A stretch of DNA of 64,000 nucleotides from Aquilaria yunnanensis. Lineage: Eukaryota > Streptophyta > Magnoliopsida > Malvales > Thymelaeaceae. Made by a program: the position numbers and the translations under genes. Of this stretch, positions 1-10,344 are shown one piece after another. The stretch lies in assembly GCA_039654915.1 (NCBI GenBank), contig JBDJPA010000013.1:1-64000 (forward strand), given 5' to 3'. Each line of letters opens with the position of its first letter. Position 1 is the first letter of the stretch. The notes beneath the pieces are model-generated. The model had not been told where the DNA came from. It did not search any database and saw nothing but the letters and a program-made list of their open reading frames with translations.

Positions 1-506
1 ATGATTCGCCGTGCCACTTTTGATATGAAATTCTTCTGCATAGCATAATCCATAAAAGCTATCAGACCTGTAAAGAAATTGTTAACATTTAAAAGCCCAA
101 TGGGTTTCTTATGCAAATTAAGTTGGGCCATGGAAGCGATTTGGAAGACTTCTCCTAATGTACCAAAACCGCCGGGTAGAGCGATGAAAGCATCAGCATT
201 TAAAAGCATTTGTAGCACACGTTCTTGCAGATTTTTAACCACTAGCTCCTCTCCGATCGTGCCCCCAGAAATAAACTTCAAAGGTCCTGGGATAATGCCT
301 AGAACTTGACTTCCTCCTAAAGATGCTGCTGATGCTACGCCTCCCATTAATCCGACACTTCCTCCTCCATAAACTAAATGTATTTTTCGCTCAGCTAATA
401 CTCTACCCAAATGGTTGGCTGCCTTTAAATACTCTTCATCTTTTCCAGGAAAAGCCCCAGAAAATACACAAATACTTCGGGATTTACGAGTTGGGGTTTT
501 CTCCAT
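1..506 (-). CDS. LOG-like cytokinin riboside 5'-monophosphate phosphoribohydrolase (element B, cut by window edge)
   Basis: LOG enzymes cleave cytokinin nucleotides to the active free base in the cytosol. The N-terminal ~168 residues are present and the C-terminus lies left of the window. Visible are the Rossmann-type start (SICVFSGAFPG), the YGGGS loop near residue 46, and the family signature PGGxGTxxE as PGGFGTLGE (residues 111-119), with a conserved Arg at about 96. The start is the ATG at 504-506 (MEKTP). There is no intron, whereas ordinary plant LOG genes have several. In sense order it follows the NABP-like gene at 1008-1556. The complete identical copy is at 60892-61521. Family assignment is firm; enzymatic activity is inferred from intact motifs. 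Confidence 0.92.
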   Translation of the reverse strand, partial: MEKTPTRKSRSICVFSGAFPGKDEEYLKAANHLGRVLAERKIHLVYGGGSVGLMGGVASAASLGGSQVLGIIPGPLKFISGGTIGEELVVKNLQERVLQMLLNADAFIALPGGFGTLGEVFQIASMAQLNLHKKPIGLLNVNNFFTGLIAFMDYAMQKNFISKVARRI

Positions 507-536
507 TCCTATCCTTATCCTTGTGAGAAAAGAGGA

Positions 537-1000
537 TATATTTATAGAGATGAAGAGATAAGGCAATAATTTTATTTTCAAGAATGGATACATTATTGCC
601 AGCTATTCACAGTAGTCACGAGTACGACTCTGGTCAGGTATGGGTACACTATCGTTAAAAGAGGAGGAAAATTTTTCAAAATAGCTGCTAGCATGTACAG
701 TAGTCACTACTGTAGCTTACGTCAGGAGTGGGTACGTGATTGTTGGAAGAGAAGGAAAATTTCAAAAGTGGCAGCTATATACAGTAGTCCGTGTCAGGAG
801 TGGGTATATTATTGCCAAAGGAGAAGGAAAATTTCGAAAGCGACAGCTAGCATGTACAGTATCGTGATTATGGCTCATGTCAGGAGTGGATACATTATCG
901 CCGAAAGGGGAGGAAGATTTCAAAAGCGACAGCTAGCACGTACAGTAATCGTGACTTTGATCCTCGTCTTCCACTGGCTTTGCGTCCAGTAATGGCTTCA
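537..1000 (-). promoter_or_regulatory. Putative LOG promoter: TATA box plus ~80-bp upstream repeats (element B)
   Basis: On the minus strand a TATAAATATA box (537-546) lies 31 bases before the LOG ATG. Upstream of it (about 600-990) are four to five degenerate ~80-bp repeats. Each carries a CATGTACAGTA-type block, a TCAGGAGTGG block, a GGAGGAAAATTT block and GCGACAGCTAG (plus-strand spelling). The same arrangement precedes every other full-length LOG copy here. I infer an enhancer-plus-TATA promoter. The short TATA-ATG distance leaves almost no leader. Confidence 0.6.
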
Positions 1001-1007
1001 ATGCTTT

Positions 1008-1556
1008 CTATGAATCGGTGATTTGCATCTCATCTAGCTTTCTCACAAACTGGCAAACAGGGTCATTAAAAGTTAGATTTCCAAGACTGTAACGATCCTG
1101 TTCTTTACGGAAAGTCCACCATAAATCCATAATTTCCCATTGCACTATTTCACAAGAATGTGTTTCAAAAGTTAATAGGATATCATCCAAAGATTCCTTA
1201 CGCAGGCCATTCTTGATGAATTTTCTTTTATCTTCATGATTTCTGGAGATGTATCCTAAAAAACGACATTTAGTATTACAATTCCATCGTCCACATTTAT
1301 GACAGACACCTAGCCTCTTTGCTCTTCGCTTTTTGGCATAAGCGCTTTTACCAAAGCCGGGCATACGGGGAAAGAACGCTTCTGGAACTTCACCAGCTGA
1401 ACGAACCTTAGCTTCAATTAGCCACCGCACATTATCAGGAATGCCTTTGTGCATAAAAACTCTGATTCTTTCACATCTAGCAAGGTAGATCTTTTTAAGG
1501 ACTTTTATTGGAAGAGAAGGAAAGTATTTTCGCAGGGTAGAAAGAGTAGAATCCAT
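1008..1556 (-). CDS. NABP-like zinc-finger protein, beta/gamma mosaic type (element B)
   Basis: Intronless 182-aa ORF. Residues 70-81 form a basic run (KSAYAKKRRAKR) followed by four cysteines at 85, 88, 93 and 97 (C-x2-C-x4-C-x3-C). Further conserved cysteines lie in HSCE and DPVCQ near the C-terminus. The basic-run-plus-finger layout and the following ISxNxxDxxxFIKNGL block resemble the cysteine-rich nucleic-acid-binding proteins of carlaviruses and vitiviruses, which bind nucleic acid, suppress silencing and alter host transcription. The N-terminus and finger match the beta type seen in element D, while residues 35-84 and the C-terminal KLDEMQITDS match gamma. It sits between NABP alpha and LOG. 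A TATA box lies 81 bases upstream. Viral kinship is my recognition, not a search result. Confidence 0.82.
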   Translation of the reverse strand: MDSTLSTLRKYFPSLPIKVLKKIYLARCERIRVFMHKGIPDNVRWLIEAKVRSAGEVPEAFFPRMPGFGKSAYAKKRRAKRLGVCHKCGRWNCNTKCRFLGYISRNHEDKRKFIKNGLRKESLDDILLTFETHSCEIVQWEIMDLWWTFRKEQDRYSLGNLTFNDPVCQFVRKLDEMQITDS

Positions 1557-1804
1557 TGATGAGAGAAGAATTTGAGAGATGATGGAAAGGAATTAGTTAT
1601 TGAAGGAAACTTAGATAACCGACTGGAAAAACATGCATTTATAGCGATGAAATGGATAACGTGTCGATTACACTTAGGAGAGCATGTACATCTGTCAAAA
1701 GAAAATGCAAACTTTTCCAAATACAACAAACTGTATGTGCAGTAATTGTGACTGTGGCTCACATCTTCCACTGGTTTTACGTCCAATAACGGCATTAACG
1801 GCTT
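1557..1804 (-). promoter_or_regulatory. Spacer with TATA box between NABP alpha and NABP beta/gamma (element B)
   Basis: The 248-bp spacer carries TATAAAT (minus strand, 1637-1643), 81 bases before the ATG. A single CATGTAC...CAGTAATTGTGAC block lies further upstream, like one unit of the LOG upstream repeats. The 3' end of alpha has a short ACTGG...CCAGT dyad (about 1769-1787) just after its stop. It probably serves as 3' UTR of one gene and promoter of the next. Confidence 0.55.
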
Positions 1805-2353
1805 CTATGAGTCGAGGATTTGCTTCCCATCCAGTTTTCTTACAAGCTGGCAAACAGGGTCATTTACAGTCAGATTCCCGAGACTGTAACGGTTTCGTTC
1901 TTCATGAAAAATGCTCCACAAACCAAGTAGTTCACGTTGCACAGATCCACAAGAATGCGTCTCAAGAGTCAATTGGATATCATCCAACGAGTCCTTACTC
2001 AGGCCATTCTTAATGAATCGTATTTTATCTTCTCGATTATCAGAGATCATCCCTAAAGAACGACATTTAGTATTACAAGTCCACCGTCCACATTTATGGC
2101 AGACTTGTAACCTTTTCGCTCTTCGCTTTTTGGCATAAGAGCTTTTGCCTATACCAGGCATGTGAGACACAAATGCCTCTGGGATTTCACCTGCCAGACG
2201 AACCTTGGCTTCGATTAACCACCGTACATCTTCAGGGATTCCTTTGTGCATCAGAACTCTTAATCGTTCACAGCGAACTTGGTAGATCCTTTTGAGAATG
2301 TTCATTGGGAGAGAAGGGAAATACTTTCGCAAGGCGAAAAAAGTAGGATCCAT
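1805..2353 (-). CDS. NABP-like zinc-finger protein, alpha type (element B)
   Basis: Intact 182-aa ORF starting MDPTFFALRKYFP. The first 50 residues are a Leu/Arg/Lys-rich, probably helical region. A basic run (residues 70-81, KSSYAKKRRAKR) precedes the finger cysteines 85, 88, 93 and 97, and the C-terminal half has HSCG and DPVC. Similarity to Betaflexiviridae nucleic-acid-binding proteins rests on the basic run plus C4 finger and the block after it. Those viral proteins are usually shorter, so the N- and C-terminal extensions are unusual. This is the first cargo gene in sense order. No clear TATA box lies in the 120 bases upstream, so it may depend on the repeat block at 2495-2885 or on the LTR transcript. 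Confidence 0.82.
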   Translation of the reverse strand: MDPTFFALRKYFPSLPMNILKRIYQVRCERLRVLMHKGIPEDVRWLIEAKVRLAGEIPEAFVSHMPGIGKSSYAKKRRAKRLQVCHKCGRWTCNTKCRSLGMISDNREDKIRFIKNGLSKDSLDDIQLTLETHSCGSVQRELLGLWSIFHEERNRYSLGNLTVNDPVCQLVRKLDGKQILDS

Positions 2354-5230
2354 TTTCTAGGAGGAAGTAAAAGAAAGAAGGGGTGAAGGAATCAGTTATT
2401 ATGGGCAACTGAGAGAACCGACTTGAGAGTCACGGAGTACCGTATTCGCCGTTTAACCGGAAAAGTGGATCCTACTTCATTTTGATGTGATAGATATTTT
2501 TTTATCTTAGATATTCCATCGAGCTGACGTCGATCCAGTCCTCGATTATTGAATCCATTGTCCGCTTTTGACAAATTTTCAACGACAATATTTCTTGATG
2601 TCTGTCTTATCTTTGACCACAGCTATCTCTTATCTTGGATGCTGCTAAGCTGGCATCAATCCTGTCCTTCCAGGTGTAGCCTCGATTATTGAATCAATTG
2701 CCAGGCTTTTGACAATATTGTCTACTTTATCCTTTTTGATATGTGTCTTATCCTCGGCTATAGCTATCTCTTATCTTGGATACTACTAGCTGACGTCAAT
2801 CCTGTCCTTCCAGGTGTAGTCTCGATTATTGAATCGATTGCCAGGCTTTTGACATATTGTCTACCTTATCCTTGAATTCCTGATGCGGGTTGGTCCCGCA
2901 TATTAGCTGTGTATCCAGTGATAGATTAGTAAGAACTGATGACATTGAGATCTCAGCTTATATTGCTGTAACTGTGCTGTGAATGTGATTCCCGTTTGGT
3001 CCTTGTTATGTAAAGGCTATGTATGCATGATATGAAATGCATGAATGCAGAGCATGTGTAACTAATGGCTTTTTTTTTTTGTATGGATCTAGTTCTTTAT
3101 GTCTTTGCTTTACTGGATCCTCTTTGTGATGGCCTTCTTGGACTATCATTGAATCTCTTTATGTTTCCCCGCTCTTGTCCATTGCCTCAAAAGCCCAACT
3201 CTTTTCAAAGTCCGCTTTCTTTGACTTGTTCTTGAATTTTGGCCTCAATTTCTTTAATGTTCGCTCGCCTCATACTTTATATCTCTTCAAATACTCATCC
3301 CTTGTCATGGATTTCATACTATCAAAGGCTTAACTTTCAATGTTTCATTGTCCCTTTTCTTGTGGTCGTGTCGACACTTGTTTACCCCCATGTTACAGTC
3401 CGAATGATTGCTCTTCCTTAGACTCAGGTTCTGATCCATAAGACTTGCCCCCTTGTCTATTGAGCTTCTTTGTTGGCCGTACTCTTTTTAAGCTTCGTAG
3501 AGACTACTTTGCCCCCCTGAATATGGTGTTTATGTAGATAAAAGGTATCACCTCGCCTTTAACAGAAGGTCGAGCATTTCTAGACTTTTGTGATGGCACT
3601 TGATCGTAAATTTCTCTTACAAGAACCACATCTTCTTAAAGAAAGTCTCAAGCTATCTCCTCACTTTTAAATCTACACACATTAATGAATAATGGTTTGG
3701 CCTTAAAGAAAAACTTTCATCAATTTGCAAAGCTTGACAAAGTAATTTACGGTCTTTGTTTTTAATTAAAATATCCTGCCATTCTTCCATTTCCAACTCG
3801 AAGACATAAACTGTGCAAGGCAATAAGGTAGAAACATGATTCACAAGGATAGCCTTTTAGCTGAATGAGGATGATATCGAGAGGTAACTGTTAGGCGTGA
3901 GGAAAATTAAGTTTGAATATTTTTTTTTTGTGGCAGTCTTTTAGCTGAATGAGAATAATATTAAGAGGTAAATATTAGGTCTGAGTAAAGTTAAGTTTGA
4001 GTGGTGTGAAAGAAGGGTATTTTAATACTACTCGTGAGCAGTATTAAATAAGGTAGAAACAAGTTTCACAATGATAGTCTTTTAGCTGAATGAGGATGAT
4101 AAGTCTGAGGAAAGTTAAGTTTAAGTGGTTTGAAAGAATGGTCTTTTAATACTACTCGTGAGCAAATTTGATTATGATGAAAAACTCAATAGTGATGACC
4201 TCAAACTTGCCACTCTTTCCAGAAAGTTAAACCTCATCTGTTGCCCCCCAACTATCGTGGTCTTTATGTATGCTTGGCTTGAAAGTTGCTTTTGTGTTCT
4301 AAACCGCCTTTGCAGGTTTTCAGTCTAGAATCCATAGCTCACTTTTTTTCTTTCTTTTTTTTTTTTTTTCTAGTTTGAGCCCTTTTCCTCTTTTTTTTGT
4401 TTTTTTGTTTTTTTGTTTCCCCCTTTTTTTTTTTTTGTGAGCTATGGTGATGACATACTTGATAACTCTCTTGAAGTGAGATGACTCAAGTGGCCTTGCT
4501 TGCTCGTGCTTGTTCTCAGTTCTTTTTGGTTTTGAATTTTCCCTTGTAGGCTTTTTGATGGAAGGGATGAACTTTTTCCTTTTCGGAGTTTTTTTTTTTG
4601 TTACAGAGAACCGAGATCATAGCCTTCTTGAAATGAGATGATTCAAGTGGCCTTAGTTGCTTGTGTTTGCTCTCAGTCTCTTTTTTTTTTGTTTTGGATT
4701 TTCCCTTTAATGGCTTTTGATGGGAGGGATCAACTTCTTTCCTTTGTTGGAATTTGTGTTGTGGAAAACTGAGAATCTTTTTTTTTTTTTTTGTATTGAG
4801 CATTTGTGAGAATTGGGAGGCCACTGAAGTCATTTAATATGAGAGCTACCTTGTTTGGAAGCTAACCCCAGACTTCTTGCAAGGATGTTGATAACCACTA
4901 TGAATTCTTTTTTTGAGAGTTGGGGTGCAACATATGAAATCTTTCTTACTAGATTTGACAGCACTTTCAAGATCGCCACTATTAAATCTCCCTTAACTTT
5001 TTATTTTCACCCACGAGTAGTATCGTTTTCAAAGTAAAGTGTGATAGCAATAATGGATAGTATAATGGAAAGGAGTGAGAGATGGATATAAAAATGAAAT
5101 TTTTGGTAAGAAGTGGTAGAATGTGTAGGTGTAATAATTGAATTTTTGGTAAAAATTGGTAAAATGTGTAGAAGTAATAATGGGATTAAAAAGTGGTAGA
5201 ATGCACACGCAACATCTTTTTGTTAGAGAA

Positions 5231-5271
<41 letters not shown>

Positions 5272-5754
5272 ACCGGTTGTCGAAAAGTAAAGTGTGATGG
5301 CAATAATGGATAGTATAATGGCAAAGAGTGTAAAAATGGAAAGTAGTAGAATGCACGCATTACATCTTTTTGTTGTACCAGAAAGAATACCAGGTGTCCA
5401 TCTAACAGAGACTACACCCTAGATTCTGGACTAAATCTAGGAGATTTTTACTATTAGATTACTTTGTCAAGCTCTGAAAGATGCAAGTTTAGTAAAAGGA
5501 TTCCCTGTTATTCAAAAGTGTGTGCAAACTGTTAGATCGGATCTGACTTGGAGGCCTTCCAAAATCAATGTAATTCCAGCTCAAAATCTTCACTTTCAAT
5601 AACCAGTCACGTCGTGGCCTAGGAATTTAGACTCGACCAACTATTGGGCCTTGAGTTTCAATGCCACACAATTTTCAATTAAATGCCCGATTGAACATTT
5701 TGTATTTGGCGTTTGGGTCATTCCAACTTGGAAGAGGAGGCTACTTGATCTTTG
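2354..5754 (-). other. Non-coding pol-less stretch between NABP alpha and gag (element B)
   Basis: No gene seen. From the alpha side it holds a leader shared with elements A, C and D, then about three tandem ~140-bp repeats (2495-2885) with TGACGTC motifs. Next come three copies of a CTTTTAGCTGAATGAG block (3855-4105), a T-rich run (4340-4440), three ~120-bp degenerate repeats (4525-4770) and a run of about 40 A (5230-5270). A 90-base segment (5390-5480) resembles the gag-pol intron donor region of element D (49665-49735). Protease, RT and integrase are absent, so this looks like an internal deletion derivative. Confidence 0.7.
2495..2885 (-). promoter_or_regulatory. Tandem ~140-bp repeats with TGACGTC(A) sites upstream of NABP alpha
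   Basis: Three degenerate units share TCGATTATTGAATC, CAATATTGTCTAC and TATCTCTTATCTTGGAT blocks. Two contain TGACGTC, and one of these is the full palindrome TGACGTCA (near 2787), a classic bZIP (TGA/as-1-like) site. Related units occur at 20850-21220, 38370-38620 and 44860-45110. Position upstream of the first cargo gene suggests an enhancer, by inference only. Confidence 0.5.
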
Positions 5755-6856
5755 CTACCGTTGGTATGGGTGGTAGCAGGTTTGTAACTTGTGAAAATTG
5801 AATCGACTTGAGTAGCATTTCTTCCCATGAGTGGTATGTGGCACTGATGAGGAAGCCTTGAAGATTACAGTCTTAATAGGATATCCTTTCACTTGTAACT
5901 TGAGTGGTATTGGATCATAGGACTTGGAGATGATGTTTTGGATAGCTCCGGTTCTTTCATTGAAACATCCTTCAATTGAAGAATCGACCAGCTTTTCTGT
6001 TTTGATTCCAAATTCGATCTTTTCTCCAGATAAGACCACATTTGAAAAGCTACTTGAAGTGTTCCCAACTAGTTTTTCATAAAATGGTCTATTTAATGCT
6101 TGGGTAAACAGGGTGATCAATTCTCTTTCTATCATAGATGGTTGAACTTGTGCGGCTAAGTGTCTCCACCTTTATGCGTATTCCTTAAAGGTCTCTTGTT
6201 CCTTCTTCTCTATATTCTGGAGAATTTGGTGATCTAGGGGTAAGTCTATAACATGCTCACAGTTACTGATTAAGAGATTAAACGAGGTTATTCCAGGCTT
6301 TGATGTTTCTCAGACTTTGACTTAGATACCATTGTAGCGCTGACTTTGTAAGATTTTCTTGAAAAAGTGCTATCAACACTTTCTCGTCTCTTGTGAGTGG
6401 TTGTATTTTCCTTAGAAACAGCGTAATATAATTGATGGGATAACTTGTTCCATCATATTTCACAAAGTCAGGTACCTTAAAGTATGAGGGAATCACAACA
6501 TCTGGTATCAAGCAAAGATTGTTCATCAAAAGAGATAAAGTGCCTCTTTCAATGGTCCACAGTCTCTTTTCTATGATCTCGAGTTTTTTTAGTATTCTCT
6601 TCTTCTTTAAGCAGGAGTTTCTTTTCTTCAAAAATTGGACTGTGCCTTAGATGAATGATATCGGATGGACCTGAGTCATGAAAGAGCTTCTCTTGAACTG
6701 AGATCTGTTCTGAGTGAATTGGGGAGGATAGGTTAGATCTTGTGGGTCATTGACGGGGACTTGGGTCGCTAACTCCATTAACTGTTTCATTTGCTCAGCC
6801 ATACTTTCTATATTGGACTTCATATCTATGAGACGTCCTTTGGTTTGTTCTGCCAT
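5755..6856 (-). pseudogene. Gag pseudogene of Tat/Ogre-type Ty3 element (element B)
   Basis: Three consecutive minus-strand pieces in different frames make up a broken Gag. 6856-6647 is an N-terminal Met/Gln/Lys-rich coiled-coil-like start (MAEQTKGRLIDMKSN). 6631-6278 carries the capsid-type block FKVPDFVKYDGTSYP...ALQWYLSQSL, typical of this lineage. 6135-5755 continues with ELITLFTQALNRPFYEKLVG. In-frame stops and shifts separate them, so no full Gag can be made. It sits directly after the leader, as gag should. The copy in element A (24066-25168) has the same breaks plus another, so the breaks predate the last round of transposition. Both copies must have been mobilised in trans. Confidence 0.85.
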
Positions 6857-7791
6857 TAATCTTATTTGGAGCCGAGCTGGATATCGGTGTTGATGGCCAA
6901 TTTTACCGTTTCTAAAGTGAGATTTATTTTATTAAACTTTATATGCAATTGATTGATGTGATGGATGTATGTAATACAAAATGAGATTATGTTTTTATCA
7001 GACTTTGTATGCACATGATTGATGTAATGGATGCATGCAATAAGTGAGTTTGATTATCAATTATCGTGGAACTTCGAGATTTCTAGTTGTCATTTAGAAA
7101 GATTAAAAAGTTATTACAGTTTGACGCGTGGTTTTGATGCATGAAGAATAATTGTATAGAACAGAAGTACAATAAAAGAAAAATAAGGTTATTAATAAGT
7201 TAAATAGCAATTAACAACTCATGAACTATTATGGAAAAACGAATTACAACCATAAATATAAGATACAAAGAAAATAAAAGTGTAGAGCAACAACATACAA
7301 CAACATAGCATAACAAAGACATGCTTATGGCGTTGGTAAATGGGAGGAATACTATGGTCAGTTCTATGGTTAAGTGGGGAATTCTATATGCATAAGGTGG
7401 TTTATCAAAAAGGCTAGGGATAGTTCCCGAATCCCGTCACTAAATCATAGTGACGGCCCGATTCCTTACCCTCTAGGGTTAATGTAAGGAATGGATTAAT
7501 TCGAGTCGTAGCTTTTCGTGGGCCCATGCAGAGACTAACCGTCTCAGAAGGCAATACACTACTTTGCTACTTTGAAACCGGTGAAGGCTTGGAGACCGTG
7601 GCCTCACAAGGACAGCAACACCAATTCCGCTTAGAAAGAATCGTGTTTGATTTAAGGAAGCTCGGGTATAGAGCTTCATTTTGTGAATGCATTATGCATG
7701 TTTAGAATAAGTAAATATAACATATAAATTCACATAAAAATAAACAAAACAGAACAAAATAAATCAACTTTTAGGCTTGACTCACTAACCA
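6857..7791 (-). other. Leader (5' UTR) between PBS and gag (element B)
   Basis: About 935 bases without a credible gene. It is well matched by 25169-26095 in element A, except for a variable AT-rich stretch (7130-7320). Two perfect 9-bp hairpins lie at 7434-7456 and 7461-7492. Such leaders usually hold packaging and dimerisation signals; that role is inference here. Confidence 0.6.
7434..7492 (-). other. Pair of 9-bp hairpins in the leader
   Basis: CCGTCACTA-AATCA-TAGTGACGG (7434-7456) is followed four bases later by ATTCCTTAC...GTAAGGAAT (7461-7469 with 7484-7492). In element A the second hairpin is unchanged and the first has one mismatch. Location about 300 bases from the PBS fits a packaging or dimerisation element. 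Confidence 0.45.
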
Positions 7792-7812
7792 GGTTCCCCA
7801 GCGGAGTCGCCA
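7792..7812 (-). other. Primer-binding site (tRNA-Arg-like), element B
   Basis: On the minus strand TGGCGACTCCGCTGGGGAACC lies three bases after the LTR end (...GCCACA). Ogre/Tat elements are known to prime from tRNA-Arg, and this string begins TGG as a tRNA complement should. The exact tRNA match was not computed. Confidence 0.7.
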
Positions 7813-8089
7813 AGCTGTGGCAACGTCGGGTTTTCAGGAGTCGCCACCAATCAGTTTTCTTAGGTCGATTGGTCACCTTAAAATTGGTCTGCGAGAGTTC
7901 GGGGATCGGGAGTACGGTTACGTTAAAACAACTTTGTTAAAACGCCCAAAAATTGGCACCTTAGTTGATTTTAATTTTGTTTTGCTTTGCTTTTAAATAA
8001 TTCTCAGTTAATTTTCAAAATTAGAAATTTTAACTGGATTAGTCGAAATGTGGATTTTTAAATTAATTAATTTGTATGAAATTTTATAC

Positions 8090-8313
8090 TTCCGAACCAT
8101 GGACTCTGCCGAGTCATTTGGACACGGAAGATTTTTGATTCCGAACCATGGACTCTGCCGAGTCATTTGGACACGGAATTTGGTGAACTTTTAAATAATT
8201 TAATCCATATTGTAAATATGGATTTTTATCTTTATATTTATTTAATTTATTTAGTTAAAAAAAGGTTGATATTTTCCAAACCGTAGATCCTGACGGATCA
8301 TCCGGATATAGAA
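8090..8313. repeat. LTR hairpin motifs 1-3 (8090-8129, 8139-8178, 8274-8313)
   Basis: Each ~40-base unit folds as outer stem, CCA/TGG-type middle stem, inner 5-bp stem and a 4-base loop. Units 1 and 2: outer TTCCG/CGGAA, inner GACTC/GAGTC. Unit 3: inner GATCC/GGATC with middle CCG/CGG, a set of paired changes. Two more units lie at 9280-9320 and 10304-10344 in the same LTR. Confidence 0.7.
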
Positions 8314-9279
8314 GTTAATTTAATTTATAGTTAATTATTTAATTATTATTTTATGGAATTAATTATTAGTTTAACTTATAATTTAAAAGTTTTTTTTATT
8401 TTATGAAATTTTGGATTTTTGTTAATGATCTAAATTTTTTATTCTTTTTATATTTTTACTTCTTTTCTTTTTTTTTTTTTTTCTTTATTTCCTTTATTTT
8501 TTTTTTCTTTTAGTTTTCTTTTTGGTTTTAATGAAAGATATTTGTAAATAATTACTCAATTTATACAAAACCCAAAAATTAATTTTTATTATTTAATATC
8601 AAAATTCTTTATTTAATAAGGAAATTAAAGAGTTTAAAAAATCATGACATTTATTTTATGTTTATTCTATTTAAAGAAATTAATCAAGGTTTTATTAAAA
8701 AAAGATTTATATTTTATGTTATGTTTATTCTTTTTATTTGATAGAAGATAAACCAAAAAGGAATTACTTAATCAAGGTTTTATTTATTTAATGAAGAAAA
8801 CTAAAGATTTATATATTTATTTTAAAATAAAAGTAAAGTCTTAATATTTGATTTGTTTTATTTTTGATAAAAAAATTAACCAAAAGTGATTATTTAATAA
8901 AGAAACTAAAAAATTTATATGTATATTTGAAACAAAAAGAAAAGTTTTGATATTTATATAATTTATTTTTATGTTCTTTTTGTTTGATAAAAGATTTTTT
9001 TTTAATTTATAAGTCTAAAAATACATCTAATTAATAAGTCTAAAATATTTAAGAGAAATTTAATTCTTTTTTTATTTATTTTATTTTTGAAATCATTTGG
9101 CTTAGATTTTTATTTATTCAATAAAGGAATTAAAAATTTATATTTTAGTTTAAAAGAAATAAGTAAAATACAAAGTCTTAATTTTCATGTATTTCTTTTA
9201 ATTTTTTATTATTTTTACTGAATTAAAGTAACTATTAAAATTAATTTTATATTTTATATTTTTAAAAATATTTTTTATT

Positions 9280-9320
9280 CTCCAAACCATTGGATCCTGG
9301 CGGATCATTTGGATATGGAG
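9280..9320. repeat. LTR hairpin motif 4
   Basis: Outer stem CTCCA/TGGAG, inner stem GATCC/GGATC. Both differ from motif 1 yet stay paired. Confidence 0.65.
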
Positions 9321-10303
9321 TTTAATTTTTATTAAATTTTATTTTAGTTATTAAATTAATTATTAAATGGCATATACAAACTGAATTTTTCTAAGTATGA
9401 TTTTTTTTATTACGTCAAAACTAATTTTAGATTAATTATTAAAAATAAGTTTGTCTAATCTAATCATATAATTATGCTTGACATTAATTTCTAAACTAAT
9501 TCATAACTTTAATAATCCAAACAAAACTAAAAAAAGTAAAACAATGGCTAATTTGTAAATCAGAACAATATTAGAGTCTCAAATATACAAATCACATAAG
9601 ACCAGGGGCAAATTATGTATTAAAAATATTTATCTAACCAAATCATACGATTATGCTTAGTAATAATTCTTTAAGTTTATTCATGCTCTTAATTAAATGA
9701 ACAAACAAAGACATAAAAGAGAATAAACATTAATGGCCAAATTGCAATTCAAAACAACCTTAAAGTCTCAGACGAACAAATCAAATAAATCCGAAGATAA
9801 ATTATCTATTAAAATTACCTATCTAACCTAATCATATAATTAAGTTTAATGACAATTTCTAAGTTAGTTTATGCGTTTAATCATTTGAACAAATAAAACA
9901 CAAAATAAAGAACATAAGTAAATCAGAGATCAAGTTGTAAATCAAAACAAACTTAAAGTTTCAAATGAGCAAATCAGATAAATCCGAAGACAAATTATTT
10001 ATTTAAATTATTTATATAAGCTAATCATATAGTTAAACTTAATGTTAATTGCTAAGTGAATTTTACACCTTTAATTAACTGAATAAACAAAAACATAAAA
10101 AGGAAAATAAACATCAGTGACTAAATTGTAAGTCAAAACAAACTTAAAGTCTCAGATAAATCAAATAAATCTAGGGATTTAACTAGGATTAAGCCAAAAT
10201 TATAGACTTTCGGGTCAGATTCGGATCAACAACAGATCGATTTGCGAGCTGGGTTTCATTATTTAATTTTAATTTTTGTTTACTTTAAACAATTTTAAAT
10301 AAA

Positions 10304-10344
10304 ATCCAAACCATAGATTCTAACCGAATCATCTGGATATGGAT
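10304..10344. repeat. LTR hairpin motif 5
   Basis: Outer stem ATCCA/TGGAT, inner stem GATTC/GAATC. This is a third compatible pair set relative to motifs 1 and 4. Confidence 0.65.

Larger units (their letters stand above)
1..2985. repeat. Left copy of a 2985-bp direct repeat at both window ends
   Basis: Every part I compared between 1-2985 and 61016-64000 is identical, with a constant offset of 61015. The repeat covers most of LOG, two NABP-like genes and the start of the upstream region. It reflects either two very recent copies of the same element (B and B') or a large tandem duplication of about 61 kb. An assembly overlap is also possible. Confidence 0.9.

Noticed and set aside
1684..2013. 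109-codon plus-strand frame repeated at five NABP spacers
   Set aside because: It is the antisense shadow of NABP alpha and its spacer.
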